A stretch of 64,000 nt of DNA from Robiginitalea sp963709465 (lineage in GTDB: Bacteria > Bacteroidota > Bacteroidia > Flavobacteriales > Flavobacteriaceae). The translations under genes and the position numbers were made by a program. Under the pieces are notes generated by a model that saw nothing but the letters and a program-made list of their open reading frames with translations, searched no databases and was not told the origin of the DNA. The stretch's first letter is position 1; the number at the start of each line of letters is the position of its first letter. Shown here piece after piece: positions 16,644-25,519 of the stretch. The stretch covers positions 992,001-1,056,000 of the forward strand of contig CAVPWF010000002.1 of the NCBI GenBank assembly GCA_963709465.1, in the 5' to 3' direction.

Positions 16644-17060
16644 GTGGCACGAATTCTCGCATTGGATTATGGAACAAAAAGGACGGGTATTGCGATAACA
16701 GATCCGTTCCAGCTAATCGCTTCAGGACTCACTACGGTGGCTACTGTTGATCTGTGGGACTTTTTAGAGCAGTACCTGAGGGAAGAAGAAGTGGAGCGTA
16801 TTGTGGTGGGAGAGCCCCGGCAAATGGACAATACCCCGTCTGAAGTAGAAGGAGCTATCGGAAAATTCTTAAAAGAATTCAATAAAAGGTTCCCGCATCT
16901 CCCTGTTTCCAGGGAAGATGAACGATTTACGTCAAAAATGGCCCTTCGCGCTATGGTTGAAGGGGGGATGAAAAAGAAAAAAAGAAGACAAAAGGAGACG
17001 CTCGATCAGATCAGTGCCACCCTTATATTACAATCATTTTTAAGCAGGAAAACCCCATGA
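16644..17060 (+). CDS. ruvX: Holliday junction resolvase-like RuvX (YqgF) protein
   Basis: An RNase H-fold protein of 138 residues of the YqgF family, linked to 16S rRNA 5' end maturation and anti-termination in other bacteria. It opens with 'ARILALDYGTKRTGIAITD', which holds the first catalytic Asp. It continues with 'ERIVVGEPRQMD', 'REDERFTSKMA' and the basic tail 'KKKKRRQKETLDQISATLILQSFL' containing the last catalytic Asp. The start codon is GTG. The stop overlaps the def start by four bases (ATGA), so the two are co-translated. Confidence 0.95.
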   Translation: MARILALDYGTKRTGIAITDPFQLIASGLTTVATVDLWDFLEQYLREEEVERIVVGEPRQMDNTPSEVEGAIGKFLKEFNKRFPHLPVSREDERFTSKMALRAMVEGGMKKKKRRQKETLDQISATLILQSFLSRKTP

Positions 17061-17647
17061 TTTTACCTATTGTAGCCTATGGCGATCCGGTATTGCGAAA
17101 AAAGTGTTCCGATATCGATCCGGATTACCCCGAATTAGATACCCTTATCGCCAATATGTGGGAGACCATGTACAAGGCCAATGGAGTAGGCCTTGCAGCC
17201 CCGCAGATCGGGAAACCCATTCGTCTGTTTCTGGTCGACACCAGCCCCTTTGCAGAAGATGAGGAATTGTCCAGGGAGGAGCGCGATCTGCTCGGCGGTT
17301 TTAAAAGCGTTTTTATCAATGCAAAAATAGAAGTGGAAACAGGGGCAAAATGGGCTTTTAATGAGGGTTGTCTCAGTATTCCGGATATTCGGGAAGATGT
17401 CAGCCGCCACCCCGAGATTCAGGTGACCTATCTGGATGCCGATTTTGAGCCCCGCACTGAGACCTTTGGCGGCCTGCTCGCCCGGGTGATTCAACACGAA
17501 TACGACCATATAGAAGGTGTTTTGTTTACCGATAAGATTTCATCTCTGAAACGGCGTTTGCTGAAAGGTAAGCTCGGCAATATCTCCAAAGGCAATATCG
17601 CAGTGGACTATAAAATGCGATTTCCCGCCCAGAAAAAAGTCAGGTAA
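17057..17647 (+). CDS. def: Peptide deformylase
   Basis: Removes the formyl group from nascent N-terminal methionine. All three active-site motifs are present in its 196 residues: 'GVGLAAPQIG', 'EGCLS' with the metal Cys, and 'QHEYDHIEG' (HExxH) with the two metal His and catalytic Glu. A long insert before motif 2 ('EDEELSREERDLLGGFKS') is common in Bacteroidota enzymes. It is the second gene of the ruvX-def pair. Confidence 0.98.
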   Translation: MILPIVAYGDPVLRKKCSDIDPDYPELDTLIANMWETMYKANGVGLAAPQIGKPIRLFLVDTSPFAEDEELSREERDLLGGFKSVFINAKIEVETGAKWAFNEGCLSIPDIREDVSRHPEIQVTYLDADFEPRTETFGGLLARVIQHEYDHIEGVLFTDKISSLKRRLLKGKLGNISKGNIAVDYKMRFPAQKKVR

Positions 17648-17737
17648 CCCAAGGAGGTACTTAAATTTTGGATTCCAGTAAAGAACTGCGTCATCCATTT
17701 AAAGGAAAATCCCATATTTGTAGCTGCAATTTTTGAT

Positions 17738-18190
17738 ATGAGTTTAAATAAAATATTATCCATTGGAGGAAAGCCGGGTTTATATCGGCTCATTACACAA
17801 ACCAGAACAGGCTTGGTGGCTCAGGCCCTGATCGATGGGAAGAAAATTTCCGTGCCGATTGCCAACAATATCAGTGTACTCTCCGAAATAGCCATCTACA
17901 CCCTGGAAGAAGAGCTTCCCCTGCGCGAGGTTTTTCAGAAAATTTCAGAAAAGGAAAAGGGAGGGAAAACAGCGGTTACTCCCAAAGCGGACAAATTGGC
18001 CCTTGAAGAATATTTCTTTGAGGTCCTGCCGGATTATGACGAAGACCGGGTGTACCCCAGCGACATTAAAAAGGTCATCCAGTGGTATAATCTGCTCGTA
18101 GAGCACGATCTCGCGGATTTCTCCGACCCGGAAGCCACTGCGGATGTGGATTCTGAGACTCCTGAGGCAGACGAGACTCCAAAGAATTAA
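17738..18190 (+). CDS. DUF5606 domain protein
   Basis: A 150-residue protein of a family restricted to Bacteroidota and usually found right after def in flavobacteria. The N-terminal 'LNKILSIGGKPGLYRLITQTRTGLVAQALIDGKK' forms a small beta-rich domain, followed by helices ('LREVFQKISEKEK', 'EDRVYPSDIKKVIQWYNLLVEH') and an acidic, disordered tail rich in Asp, Glu and Pro. Function is unknown; the position suggests a link to translation or protein maturation. It lies 90 bases after def and a CATATTTG box (17715 area) may give it its own transcript. Confidence 0.85.
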   Translation: MSLNKILSIGGKPGLYRLITQTRTGLVAQALIDGKKISVPIANNISVLSEIAIYTLEEELPLREVFQKISEKEKGGKTAVTPKADKLALEEYFFEVLPDYDEDRVYPSDIKKVIQWYNLLVEHDLADFSDPEATADVDSETPEADETPKN

Positions 18191-18290
18191 ACCGCCGGGA
18201 TACTCGGTTGCGAATTACCCGGATTTCCGGATTGCTTCAGTTTTGGAGTTCCAGGGAATACCCTTCCGTAAGGGATGTGATTAAAAGCAT

Positions 18291-19928
18291 TTACTTTGTG
18301 CGGTTGTTGTGCCAGGGCAGGAGGGAGTCCGCTTCCATCCAGGGTACGCGCTGAGAGGGGTAAAATTGAATATCCAGCCTTTTAAAATAGGGAGTTTGCC
18401 GTATCAGGCGCATTTTATAATCTTCCCAGGACCGCTCAGCAGGAGGTGTCCAACCTAACTCGGCATAGCCCAGCAGGCGCGGAAAAGCCAGGTATTCCAA
18501 CTCCTCTATTGTGCTTATAGTTTCTGACCAGAGAGGTGCTTCCACTCCCAGGATAGCTGCCCTCGGGATTTCACTGGAATACGTTTCCGGAGACCAGGTA
18601 TACGCACTATCGACCGGGATGTAAGCGGCCCAGTGCAATCCGAATTTTGAAATACTGTCGTAGGACATATCCAGATAAGCTTTTTTAGCCGGGGACATCA
18701 GTATTTTCATTCCTTGTTCCGCCGCGCGAGCCACATTCGCTTTATCCTGCTGCCAGTATTGGGCGACCACGTCCGCATCCAGGGAGACTGTACCCACCTC
18801 GTCCCAGCCCATAGGTATTTTTCCATGTTTGCGAACAATAGGAACCACTCGCTTGATAAAATATTCATACTCCGCCTTTGGGGTGGCATGACTTTCATCG
18901 CCCCCGATATGAAAATAAGGTCCCGGGGTCAGGGCCGAAATCTCACGGACCACGTCGTCAATGAATTGATAGACGGTGTCTTTTCTCGTATCCAGGGTAC
19001 TAAAGCCCACCCGCATTCCTGTGTAGGGCTTCGGGGTTTTCCCGTTCCCGTTTAGAAAAGGATAGGAAACGGATGCCGCATTGGTGTGTCCGGGCATATC
19101 TACTTCAGGGACAATAGTGATATAACGATCACCGGCATAAGCGACCAACTCTTTGTAGGCTTCCTGGGTATAGTAACCCCCGGCTTCTCCTCCGACCTCC
19201 GTTTGGCCCCCAATCTCGGTAAGTTTGGGCCATGAAGTAATCTCAATCCGCCAGCCCTGGTCGTCGGTCAGATGTAAATGCAGATAATTCATTTTATAAT
19301 ACGCCATGATGTCGAGGTATTTCTTAACATCAGAAATGTCAAAGAAATGGCGGGCAACATCCAGCATGCCGCCCCGATATTCAAAGGTGGGTTCGTCTTG
19401 AATAGTCCCTCCGGGAATGACCCAGACCGGATACTCCGCCAGGGTATCATTCGAGATATGGGGTATGAGCTGGCGAAGCGTTTGCACCCCGCGAAAGGCG
19501 CCTTCTGCCGTAGCCGAACGCAGCAGGATACTATCTGAAGAAATGGCTAACTCATATTGCTCCTGCTCCATACCCGGGGTTTGTATCAGGTAGATACCAC
19601 GGAATAAGTCCGTGCTGGAATCGGGATTTACCGGAATAGCTAAGTTTTGGGTCTTTTGAATTTCCTGGGAGAGAAATAGGCCTACTCCGGTAAAAGTATC
19701 CCTACCCATTTCTGTAAAGATGGCCGTGTGGTGATCGAGAGGGAAAGCAGCGGGTTTATTGACCACCCGAACCGGTTTTGGAATCAGGGCGGCGGATGCC
19801 AAATCGGTTTCAGGTAAAACAAGTTCAGGTAATTTCGGCTCCCGGGAGCATCCTGAAAGGAAACCTAAGGCCAGAAAAAGCAGTATGGGGAGTGATACCT
19901 TTGATATTCTACGCGACCGTATAGACAT
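18291..19928 (-). CDS. Beta-N-acetylhexosaminidase lipoprotein, GH20
   Basis: An exported glycosidase of 545 residues that removes terminal GlcNAc/GalNAc from chitin-like or glycan substrates. The start chosen gives a lipoprotein signal, 'SLPILLFLALGFLSGCSRE', with Cys near residue 27. A GH20b N-terminal domain (about 35-165) precedes the catalytic barrel, which begins 'YRGGMLDVARHFF'. The catalytic pair sits in 'FHIGGDESHA' (Asp-Glu), with 'LHLHLTDDQGWRIE' and 'VPEVDMPGHTNA' upstream. It is 14 bases downstream of the SGNH hydrolase gene and surely co-transcribed. Confidence 0.95.
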   Translation of the reverse strand: MSIRSRRISKVSLPILLFLALGFLSGCSREPKLPELVLPETDLASAALIPKPVRVVNKPAAFPLDHHTAIFTEMGRDTFTGVGLFLSQEIQKTQNLAIPVNPDSSTDLFRGIYLIQTPGMEQEQYELAISSDSILLRSATAEGAFRGVQTLRQLIPHISNDTLAEYPVWVIPGGTIQDEPTFEYRGGMLDVARHFFDISDVKKYLDIMAYYKMNYLHLHLTDDQGWRIEITSWPKLTEIGGQTEVGGEAGGYYTQEAYKELVAYAGDRYITIVPEVDMPGHTNAASVSYPFLNGNGKTPKPYTGMRVGFSTLDTRKDTVYQFIDDVVREISALTPGPYFHIGGDESHATPKAEYEYFIKRVVPIVRKHGKIPMGWDEVGTVSLDADVVAQYWQQDKANVARAAEQGMKILMSPAKKAYLDMSYDSISKFGLHWAAYIPVDSAYTWSPETYSSEIPRAAILGVEAPLWSETISTIEELEYLAFPRLLGYAELGWTPPAERSWEDYKMRLIRQTPYFKRLDIQFYPSQRVPWMEADSLLPWHNNRTK

Positions 19929-19941
19929 TGAAATAATAGTT

Positions 19942-20664
19942 TTAAGGGGTGATAAAAGGCTTGAGGGCATCCTCCCAGATATCGTAGCCAGATGCATTCA
20001 TATGAAGCCCGTCGGCTATAAAAAGAGAGGGGTTTAGTTTTTTATCCATTAACATCGGGTTCCAGACATCAGCAAAATCCAGATACTGATGGCGTGCGGC
20101 CCAACGTTCCAATTTCTTATTCAGTCGTTTGTATTTTCCCCTGAGGCTCCAGCGGCTGACACTTGGTTTTGCCGAAATTAAAACGATAGAAATTTCCGGG
20201 TAGTCTTTCCGGACTTCCTCGGATATCTGGTCGAGTACTTTCAGGACTTGTTTAACGCTTTTTCCTTCCGCCAGGTCATTATCCCCTTCATAGATAAACA
20301 CCTTTTTGGGTTGATAGGCTAAAACGAGGGGTTCCAGGTAATACAACAAGTCAGAAGCCTGAGATCCCCCAAAACCCGTATTGAGGATATTTTGTTCTGG
20401 AAACCGTTCCTGAAGGTCTTCCCACATACGAATACTGGAACTCCCGGTAAAGAGCACGGTGCCCTTTTCTCCATTCCACAGGCTGTCGGTTTTTTCTTTC
20501 AGCGTTTGAATTTCTTCGTGAAAACGAAGAGGGTCCTGACTCCAAACTTCAGCTATCCCTGAAAAAAAAAGACAGCTCAACAGCAATCCAAAAGACATGA
20601 ATTTATGAACCGATGTCTGTCTAGGTCCCAGGAGCTTCATAGTAAGGTAAAGGATGTTTTTCAT
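19942..20664 (-). CDS. Secreted SGNH/GDSL hydrolase
   Basis: A 240-residue esterase-like protein with an N-terminal hydrophobic signal ending at 'AEVWSQ'. The SGNH blocks read 'LFTGSSSIRMW' (block I, where the usual GDS is GSS; the middle Ser is the nucleophile), 'GFGGSQASDLL' (block II Gly), 'YEGDNDLAEG' (block III Asn) and 'DGLHMNASGY' (Asp-His). This set is typical of platelet-activating-factor acetylhydrolase-like or carbohydrate esterases. Together with the GH20 gene it could deacetylate and trim acetylated glycans (inference). Several in-frame ATGs leave the exact start open. Confidence 0.87.
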   Translation of the reverse strand: MKNILYLTMKLLGPRQTSVHKFMSFGLLLSCLFFSGIAEVWSQDPLRFHEEIQTLKEKTDSLWNGEKGTVLFTGSSSIRMWEDLQERFPEQNILNTGFGGSQASDLLYYLEPLVLAYQPKKVFIYEGDNDLAEGKSVKQVLKVLDQISEEVRKDYPEISIVLISAKPSVSRWSLRGKYKRLNKKLERWAARHQYLDFADVWNPMLMDKKLNPSLFIADGLHMNASGYDIWEDALKPFITP

Positions 20665-20830
20665 TCAGTTAAAGTGTATATCCCAGGGGTTCAAAACGGC
20701 CCAAAAATCTGTGGGCATTAAAATCGAATTTAGCAGTTTTTTTATGAATAATTCAGTATTTTAAGAGGCCCTTTTTAACCGATCCCCGCTTTTACGAAGA
20801 AATCAATTTTAAATTTAAATAAGAATAGTT

Positions 20831-21163
20831 ATGAGCGACACTTCAGAAAAACTGGCAGGATTAAAGATAATTGCCATGAAACAACTGAATGACTGCGGGG
20901 TTGATTCTATAGATCATGGACGCCTTGATGAACTGGTTAACCGTCTTAAATCTATGGTCAATAATCTCGATGCGACCCTGGTGGCCACGAGTGATGCGTC
21001 TGAACTGGAAACGGTAAGACGGAATTTTGTTGAAAAGACAATGGGAATTACAGATTCGGATAAAGGCATGGCCGCGATTAAGGCCGTAGCCGATAAAATG
21101 TCCGGAGTTCACCAAAAGAGCCGGTCTGCTTTTTACTACCTGGTGCAGGATGAATTAAGCTGA
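20831..21163 (+). CDS. DUF2853 family protein
   Basis: A 110-residue soluble helical protein. The C-terminal half, 'DATLVATSDASELETVRRNFV' followed by 'EKTMGITDSDKGMAAIKAVADKM' and 'SRSAFYYLVQDEL', follows the DUF2853 pattern (D.E.VA.SD..EL..V..NFL.K.LG... RA.FYYLL). The structure of one member is a helical bundle; function is unknown. A rho-independent terminator follows 22 bases after the stop, so the gene is monocistronic. Confidence 0.75.
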   Translation: MSDTSEKLAGLKIIAMKQLNDCGVDSIDHGRLDELVNRLKSMVNNLDATLVATSDASELETVRRNFVEKTMGITDSDKGMAAIKAVADKMSGVHQKSRSAFYYLVQDELS

Positions 21164-21184
21164 AATACTATCTTTCAATTTAAG

Positions 21185-21220
21185 AAAACCGTCCCGATGC
21201 GAGATCATAACGGTTTTTTT
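21185..21220 (+). terminator. Intrinsic terminator after DUF2853
   Basis: An 8-base stem (AAAACCGT / ACGGTTTT) encloses a 17-base loop and leads into seven T. Confidence 0.8.
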
Positions 21221-21300
21221 GTGTTTTAAATCTCCGGCCACAACAGGTGGGTTTTAATAAGTTATTTCTGGAATGCCTGAAGGCTGTAAGCCTGAAGAGG

Positions 21301-22935
21301 TCAGAACTTATAACCGGGACCCTTGACAAACCGCCCTGGAGTAGCCCCCGTATGAGTCCCGTTGGCGATCACCTGTATCCCGTTGACCAGAACTTGTTCC
21401 ACCCCCGTTGTGTATTGATGCGGGGCCTCAAAAGTGGCGTGGTCCTGAATTTGTGAGGCATCAAAAACCACGACATCCCCAAAATACCCTGTTTTCAGCC
21501 ATCCCCTTCGTTTAAGTTGCAGGTTTTCAGCAGGAAGGGAGGTCAGTCTGCGGATCGCTTCCTCCAGTGAAATTACCTTTTCTTCCCGTACGAAATGTGA
21601 AAGAAGCCGTGCGAAGGAGCCATACGCCCTCGGATGGGTGCTTTGTTCGAGGAAGACCCCTTCATTGGTATAGGAACCGGCATCTGAACATACCGCCATA
21701 TAGGGTAAGGCCAATTTCTTTTTAATATTGGCTTCGCTCATCGAGAAGTAGACCACCTGTATCCGGCTATCGTCCTCAAATATCAAATCGGCTATGGCTT
21801 CTGCCGGGGTAACCCCTCTTTGCCGGGCTACTTCATCCAGTGTTTTGCCGATTAGATTTCTCAGATCCCTATTTTTAAAACCTACCAGGAGGATTTTTTC
21901 AGGAGGAACATGGAAATTGACTTCCCGGATCATCCGTTCCTTTTTTACCGGATCGGAGATATAAGCCATGGTCAGGTCATGCCCGCCTTCCCTGGCCCAG
22001 GACGGGAGTAACACATTGAGCCCCGTGGAACTCGCATTGTACATGTACATATCCGTGGTTACTTCAACACCCCGCGCCCTGGCATTCTCAATCAGGGTGA
22101 TGGCGCTGTCCAGAAGATCCCAGTTATCCTGGCCTGAGGCTTTAAAGTGGTATACCTCAGCGCGAATCTTTGCCTGTTCTGCAATATCGATTAATTCCCG
22201 TATGGCATATAACAGACTGTCTTCTTCATTTCGAATATGGGAAATATACATTCCTTCGTATGCAGAGGCCACTTTGGCGAGCTCTGTGATTTCTTCTGTA
22301 CTCGCATGCCCGCTGGGGACATAGAGCAATGAGGTCGACAATCCCACAGCTCCTTCTTCCATTGCTTCCCGCACTAAATCTTTCATCCTTTCCAGCTCGG
22401 CTGCAGAAGGAGGTCTGTTTTCATATCCCATAACATATTCTCTGACGGTACCGTTTCCGACAAAGGAGGTAAAGTTGGTGGAAACGCCTTTTTCTTCGAG
22501 ATATTCCAAATACTCCCCCAGGGTGGTCCAGGCCACCTCGTAGGAATAATCCTGCTGTCCTTCCCGCATGTTATCTTTCATGAGATCATTCAGGGGTCCC
22601 ATCGAGCGCCCTTCTCCCATCACCTCCAGGGTTACGCCCTGCCGAATATCGCTTTGGGATCGACCGTCCACCAGGAGGGACACATTGGCCCAACTGAGCA
22701 TATTGATGAAACCGGGTGCCACATGCTTTCCAGTCGCGTCAATCTCAATGGGTGACTGTGCTGCGGATAAATCTCCGATAAAGGCGATGGTGTCTGCACG
22801 AATCCCCAGGTCTGCCAGGTACCCGGGATTGCCACTCCCATCCAACACGGTGCCCCCGCGGACAATGACATCATAGGTTTCGACCGGGGTACAGGCCCCG
22901 AGAATCAAAAGAAACACGAATAAAAGGAATCGCAT
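21301..22935 (-). CDS. D-aminoacylase-like amidohydrolase lipoprotein lacking the HxH motif
   Basis: A 544-residue lipoprotein (signal 'FLLFVFLLILGAC') of the N-acyl-D-amino-acid deacylase group. The N-terminal composite beta domain has 'YDVIVRGGTVLDGSGNPG'. Where amidohydrolases carry HxH after 'APGFID', this protein reads 'APGFINMLSWA', so the two first metal ligands are missing. Later ligands look kept: 'EVMGEG' at the bridging position, His in 'YISHIRNEED', His in 'EVYHFKASG' and Asp in 'VCSDAGSYT'. D-aminoacylases need only the beta-site metal, so activity is possible. Likely substrates are N-acylated D-amino acids from the wall. Confidence 0.88.
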   Translation of the reverse strand: MRFLLFVFLLILGACTPVETYDVIVRGGTVLDGSGNPGYLADLGIRADTIAFIGDLSAAQSPIEIDATGKHVAPGFINMLSWANVSLLVDGRSQSDIRQGVTLEVMGEGRSMGPLNDLMKDNMREGQQDYSYEVAWTTLGEYLEYLEEKGVSTNFTSFVGNGTVREYVMGYENRPPSAAELERMKDLVREAMEEGAVGLSTSLLYVPSGHASTEEITELAKVASAYEGMYISHIRNEEDSLLYAIRELIDIAEQAKIRAEVYHFKASGQDNWDLLDSAITLIENARARGVEVTTDMYMYNASSTGLNVLLPSWAREGGHDLTMAYISDPVKKERMIREVNFHVPPEKILLVGFKNRDLRNLIGKTLDEVARQRGVTPAEAIADLIFEDDSRIQVVYFSMSEANIKKKLALPYMAVCSDAGSYTNEGVFLEQSTHPRAYGSFARLLSHFVREEKVISLEEAIRRLTSLPAENLQLKRRGWLKTGYFGDVVVFDASQIQDHATFEAPHQYTTGVEQVLVNGIQVIANGTHTGATPGRFVKGPGYKF

Positions 22936-23030
22936 GGTTGGGCTTTTATGGATTGATACCCTTTAAAATTAACTCAAATTCCCCTGCGCGCCAAAATCCT
23001 GGATTCGTACCTTTAACCAAATTTTTAAAG

Positions 23031-23813
23031 ATGAATTCCAGAGCTCAGCAACTGGCCGCATTTGATCGACTACTCACCATCATGGATGAATTGAGGGCGC
23101 AATGTCCCTGGGATAAGAAACAAACCATGGAATCCCTACGCCATCTCACTATTGAAGAGACCTATGAACTGGGAGAGGCTATTCTGGAAGGGGATTTGGA
23201 GGAAGTCAAAAAGGAATTGGGCGATTTGTTGTTGCATATTGTCTTCTATGCCAAAATCGGATCGGAAACCCAGGACTTTGATATGGCAGACGTGGCCACG
23301 GATATTTCCGAAAAACTCATCCGAAGGCATCCGCATATTTACAGTGATACTACGGTAACAGGGGAGGATGAAGTGAAAGCGAACTGGGAGAAAATAAAAC
23401 TGAGCGAAGGCAAAAAAAGTGTACTGGAGGGCGTACCTCAAAGCCTGCCTGCCCTGGTTAAGGCCAATCGGATACAGGAAAAAGTTGCTGGAGTTGGTTT
23501 TGACTGGGAGCGGCCCGAACAGGTTCTTGAGAAAGTCAAAGAGGAGATTGGAGAGCTGGAAAGCGAACTGGGCCGGAGGGAGGCGGATAAAATAGAATCA
23601 GAGCTCGGAGATGTTTTATTCTCCCTCGTCAATTATTCCAGGTTTTTGGGCATCAACCCCGAAAATGCCCTGGAACGGACCAATAAGAAATTTATTAACC
23701 GGTTTAAGTATCTCGAGGCCCGGGCTATGGACGCCGGAAAATCGCTCGCGGAGATGTCTCTTGCTGAAATGGATGAGTTCTGGGAAGCAGCAAAGTCCCT
23801 TGAACACCGCTGA
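23031..23813 (+). CDS. mazG: Nucleoside triphosphate pyrophosphohydrolase MazG
   Basis: Hydrolyses NTPs to NMPs and pyrophosphate, cleaning damaged nucleotides or lowering ppGpp. The 260-residue protein has two MazG repeats: residues about 30-110, with 'CPWDKKQTMESLRHLTIEETYELGEAI' and 'KKELGDLLLHIVFY' carrying the EExxE...ExxD metal ligands, and about 160-245 with 'ELESELGDVLFSLVNYSRFLGI'. The ATG at 23031 is chosen because MNSRAQQLAAFDRLL is the family start; an upstream in-frame ATG at 22938 adds 31 unrelated residues. It heads a run of same-strand genes to 27765. Confidence 0.96.
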   Translation: MNSRAQQLAAFDRLLTIMDELRAQCPWDKKQTMESLRHLTIEETYELGEAILEGDLEEVKKELGDLLLHIVFYAKIGSETQDFDMADVATDISEKLIRRHPHIYSDTTVTGEDEVKANWEKIKLSEGKKSVLEGVPQSLPALVKANRIQEKVAGVGFDWERPEQVLEKVKEEIGELESELGRREADKIESELGDVLFSLVNYSRFLGINPENALERTNKKFINRFKYLEARAMDAGKSLAEMSLAEMDEFWEAAKSLEHR

Positions 23814-23881
23814 ATCTGTATAAGTAACGGGCGATCGGATTTGCTCATCCGGAATCCGTAAACATCTCAACGACTGCCGAT

Positions 23882-25273
23882 TTGAAACAATACACGCGAG
23901 AATTTCGATATAATATCCGACTGGCAAGCCCGGTAATTCTCGGGATGTTGGGGCATAGTTTTGTGGCCTTTGCGGATAATATCATGGTTGGTCAGTTGGG
24001 TACTGCAGAACTGGCCGCTGTTTCTCTGGGTAACAGCTTCGTTTTTATCGCCATGTCTTTGGGGATTGGTTTTTCTACCGCGATAACGCCTCTGGTCGCC
24101 GAGGCAGAAGGTGCAGGTGATTCCCGGGAGGCCCGGGGAGTGCTGCAAAATGGCATGGTTCTCTGTACGGTCCTGGGGGTGATGCTTTTTGGGCTGGTAT
24201 TGCTCAGTAAGCCCCTGATGCACCTGATGGATCAACCGGAAGAGGTAGTCGTTCTGGCCGGGCCCTATCTCGATTTAGTCGCCGTTTCCCTGATTCCACT
24301 GATTATTTTTCAGGCCCTGAAACAGTTCTCCGAAGGCCTTTCCATGACCCGTCCTCCGATGTATGCTACCATCCTGGCCAATGTGATCAATGTGGTTCTG
24401 AATTACCTCCTGATTTTCGGGTCCCTCGGTTTTCCGAAACTGGGTATCGTAGGGGCGGCTATAGGCACTTTGGCCTCCAGGATTTTTATGGTTCTTTTTC
24501 TATGGTGGATTTTTAAAAAACGCCCTTTCTTCAAGGCGTATATTGAAAATCTGAAGTTTCGGCAGGTTAAAAAGCGTTTGCTTCGTAAAATAGCAGATTT
24601 AGGATTTCCCTCCGCCCTGCAGATGTTTTTTGAAGTTGCCATATTTACAGCTGCGATATGGATGAGTGGGGTATTGGGCAAGAATCCCCAGGCTGCGAAT
24701 CAAATTGCTTTGAATTTGAGCAGTATGACCTTTATGTTTGGAATGGGGCTCGGGGTGGCAGCCATGATACGCGTAGGCAATCAAAAGGGGTCCGGGAACT
24801 ATCCCGAACTCAAACGCGTGGCAACCTCCATATTTTTAATGACCGTAATCCTTGAGATCGGATTTGCTGTTTTATTCCTTCTCGGCAGAAACTTCTTCCC
24901 AACGCTTTACCTGGATGTCAATGATCTCGCCAATCAGGCGGATAATACAGAGGTTTTGGCCATTGCAGCCCGCCTCCTTCTGGTCGCGGCCTTTTTTCAA
25001 ATATCGGATGGGATACAGGTTGTCGTGCTCGGAGCCCTTCGGGGACTACAGGACGTTAGAATCCCTACCCTGATGACACTCATTGCGTATTGGGGGATTG
25101 GTTTTCCGGTTTCTTTTTACCTCGGATTGCGCACCCCACTTGAAAGTACAGGAATCTGGATTGGGTTGCTGCTCGGACTTACGGCCTCTTCAATTATGTT
25201 GTATCTTCGCTTTAGGTTTATGACGCGTCGCCTTTTGGAGCCCCTCCCGGGAGCCCGGGGTAAGAGCGTTTAA
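23882..25273 (+). CDS. MATE family efflux transporter
   Basis: A multidrug-and-toxin-extrusion antiporter of 463 residues with 12 membrane segments in two halves. Signature stretches are 'FRYNIRLASPVILGMLGHSFVAFADNIMVGQLG' at the N-terminus, 'EGLSMTRPPMYATILANVINVVLNYLLI', and 'ILGALRGLQDVRIPTLMTLIAYWGIGFPVSFYLG' in the second half (written here in pieces of the NorM-like pattern). The start is a TTG; no ATG or GTG fits the family N-terminus. It exports cationic compounds using Na+ or H+; the real substrate is unknown. Confidence 0.93.
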   Translation: MKQYTREFRYNIRLASPVILGMLGHSFVAFADNIMVGQLGTAELAAVSLGNSFVFIAMSLGIGFSTAITPLVAEAEGAGDSREARGVLQNGMVLCTVLGVMLFGLVLLSKPLMHLMDQPEEVVVLAGPYLDLVAVSLIPLIIFQALKQFSEGLSMTRPPMYATILANVINVVLNYLLIFGSLGFPKLGIVGAAIGTLASRIFMVLFLWWIFKKRPFFKAYIENLKFRQVKKRLLRKIADLGFPSALQMFFEVAIFTAAIWMSGVLGKNPQAANQIALNLSSMTFMFGMGLGVAAMIRVGNQKGSGNYPELKRVATSIFLMTVILEIGFAVLFLLGRNFFPTLYLDVNDLANQADNTEVLAIAARLLLVAAFFQISDGIQVVVLGALRGLQDVRIPTLMTLIAYWGIGFPVSFYLGLRTPLESTGIWIGLLLGLTASSIMLYLRFRFMTRRLLEPLPGARGKSV

Positions 25274-25290
25274 GATAAATACCCGTGTAG

Positions 25291-25518
25291 ATGAAACTTC
25301 CAAAATTCCTCCTCGGAGACAACACAGATTTTCCTTCCGCCATTTTTATCGTTCACACCGAATTTCCGCGTTTTGTTTTAAATCTTGAAAACGACGAAGT
25401 GGAATGGTTGGAAGAGTTTTCGGATGAAGACCGGGACGAACTGGCTGTGGAAACAGAACGTCTCATTGGGGAAGCAACTGAATTTTACGACCGGGAAGTA
25501 GCCCGATACGAGGAATGA
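25291..25518 (+). CDS. Conserved small acidic flavobacterial protein
   Basis: A 75-residue protein with 17 bases separating it from the MATE gene. The N-terminal 'PKFLLGDNTDFPSAIFIVHTEFPRF' is strand-rich and followed by a very acidic helical tail (DEVEWLEEFSDEDRDEL...). I recognise it as a widely conserved flavobacterial gene with no assigned function. It ends one base before the PAP2 ATG, so it is translated with the rest of the operon. Confidence 0.8.
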   Translation: MKLPKFLLGDNTDFPSAIFIVHTEFPRFVLNLENDEVEWLEEFSDEDRDELAVETERLIGEATEFYDREVARYEE

Positions 25519-25519
25519 T

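Noticed and set aside
21301..22935. Possible frameshift or error at the missing HxH of the D-aminoacylase-like gene.
   Set aside because: The frame is intact across the site and, as I recall, the same NMLSWA replacement is found in other flavobacterial homologues, so it is more likely a real subgroup trait.
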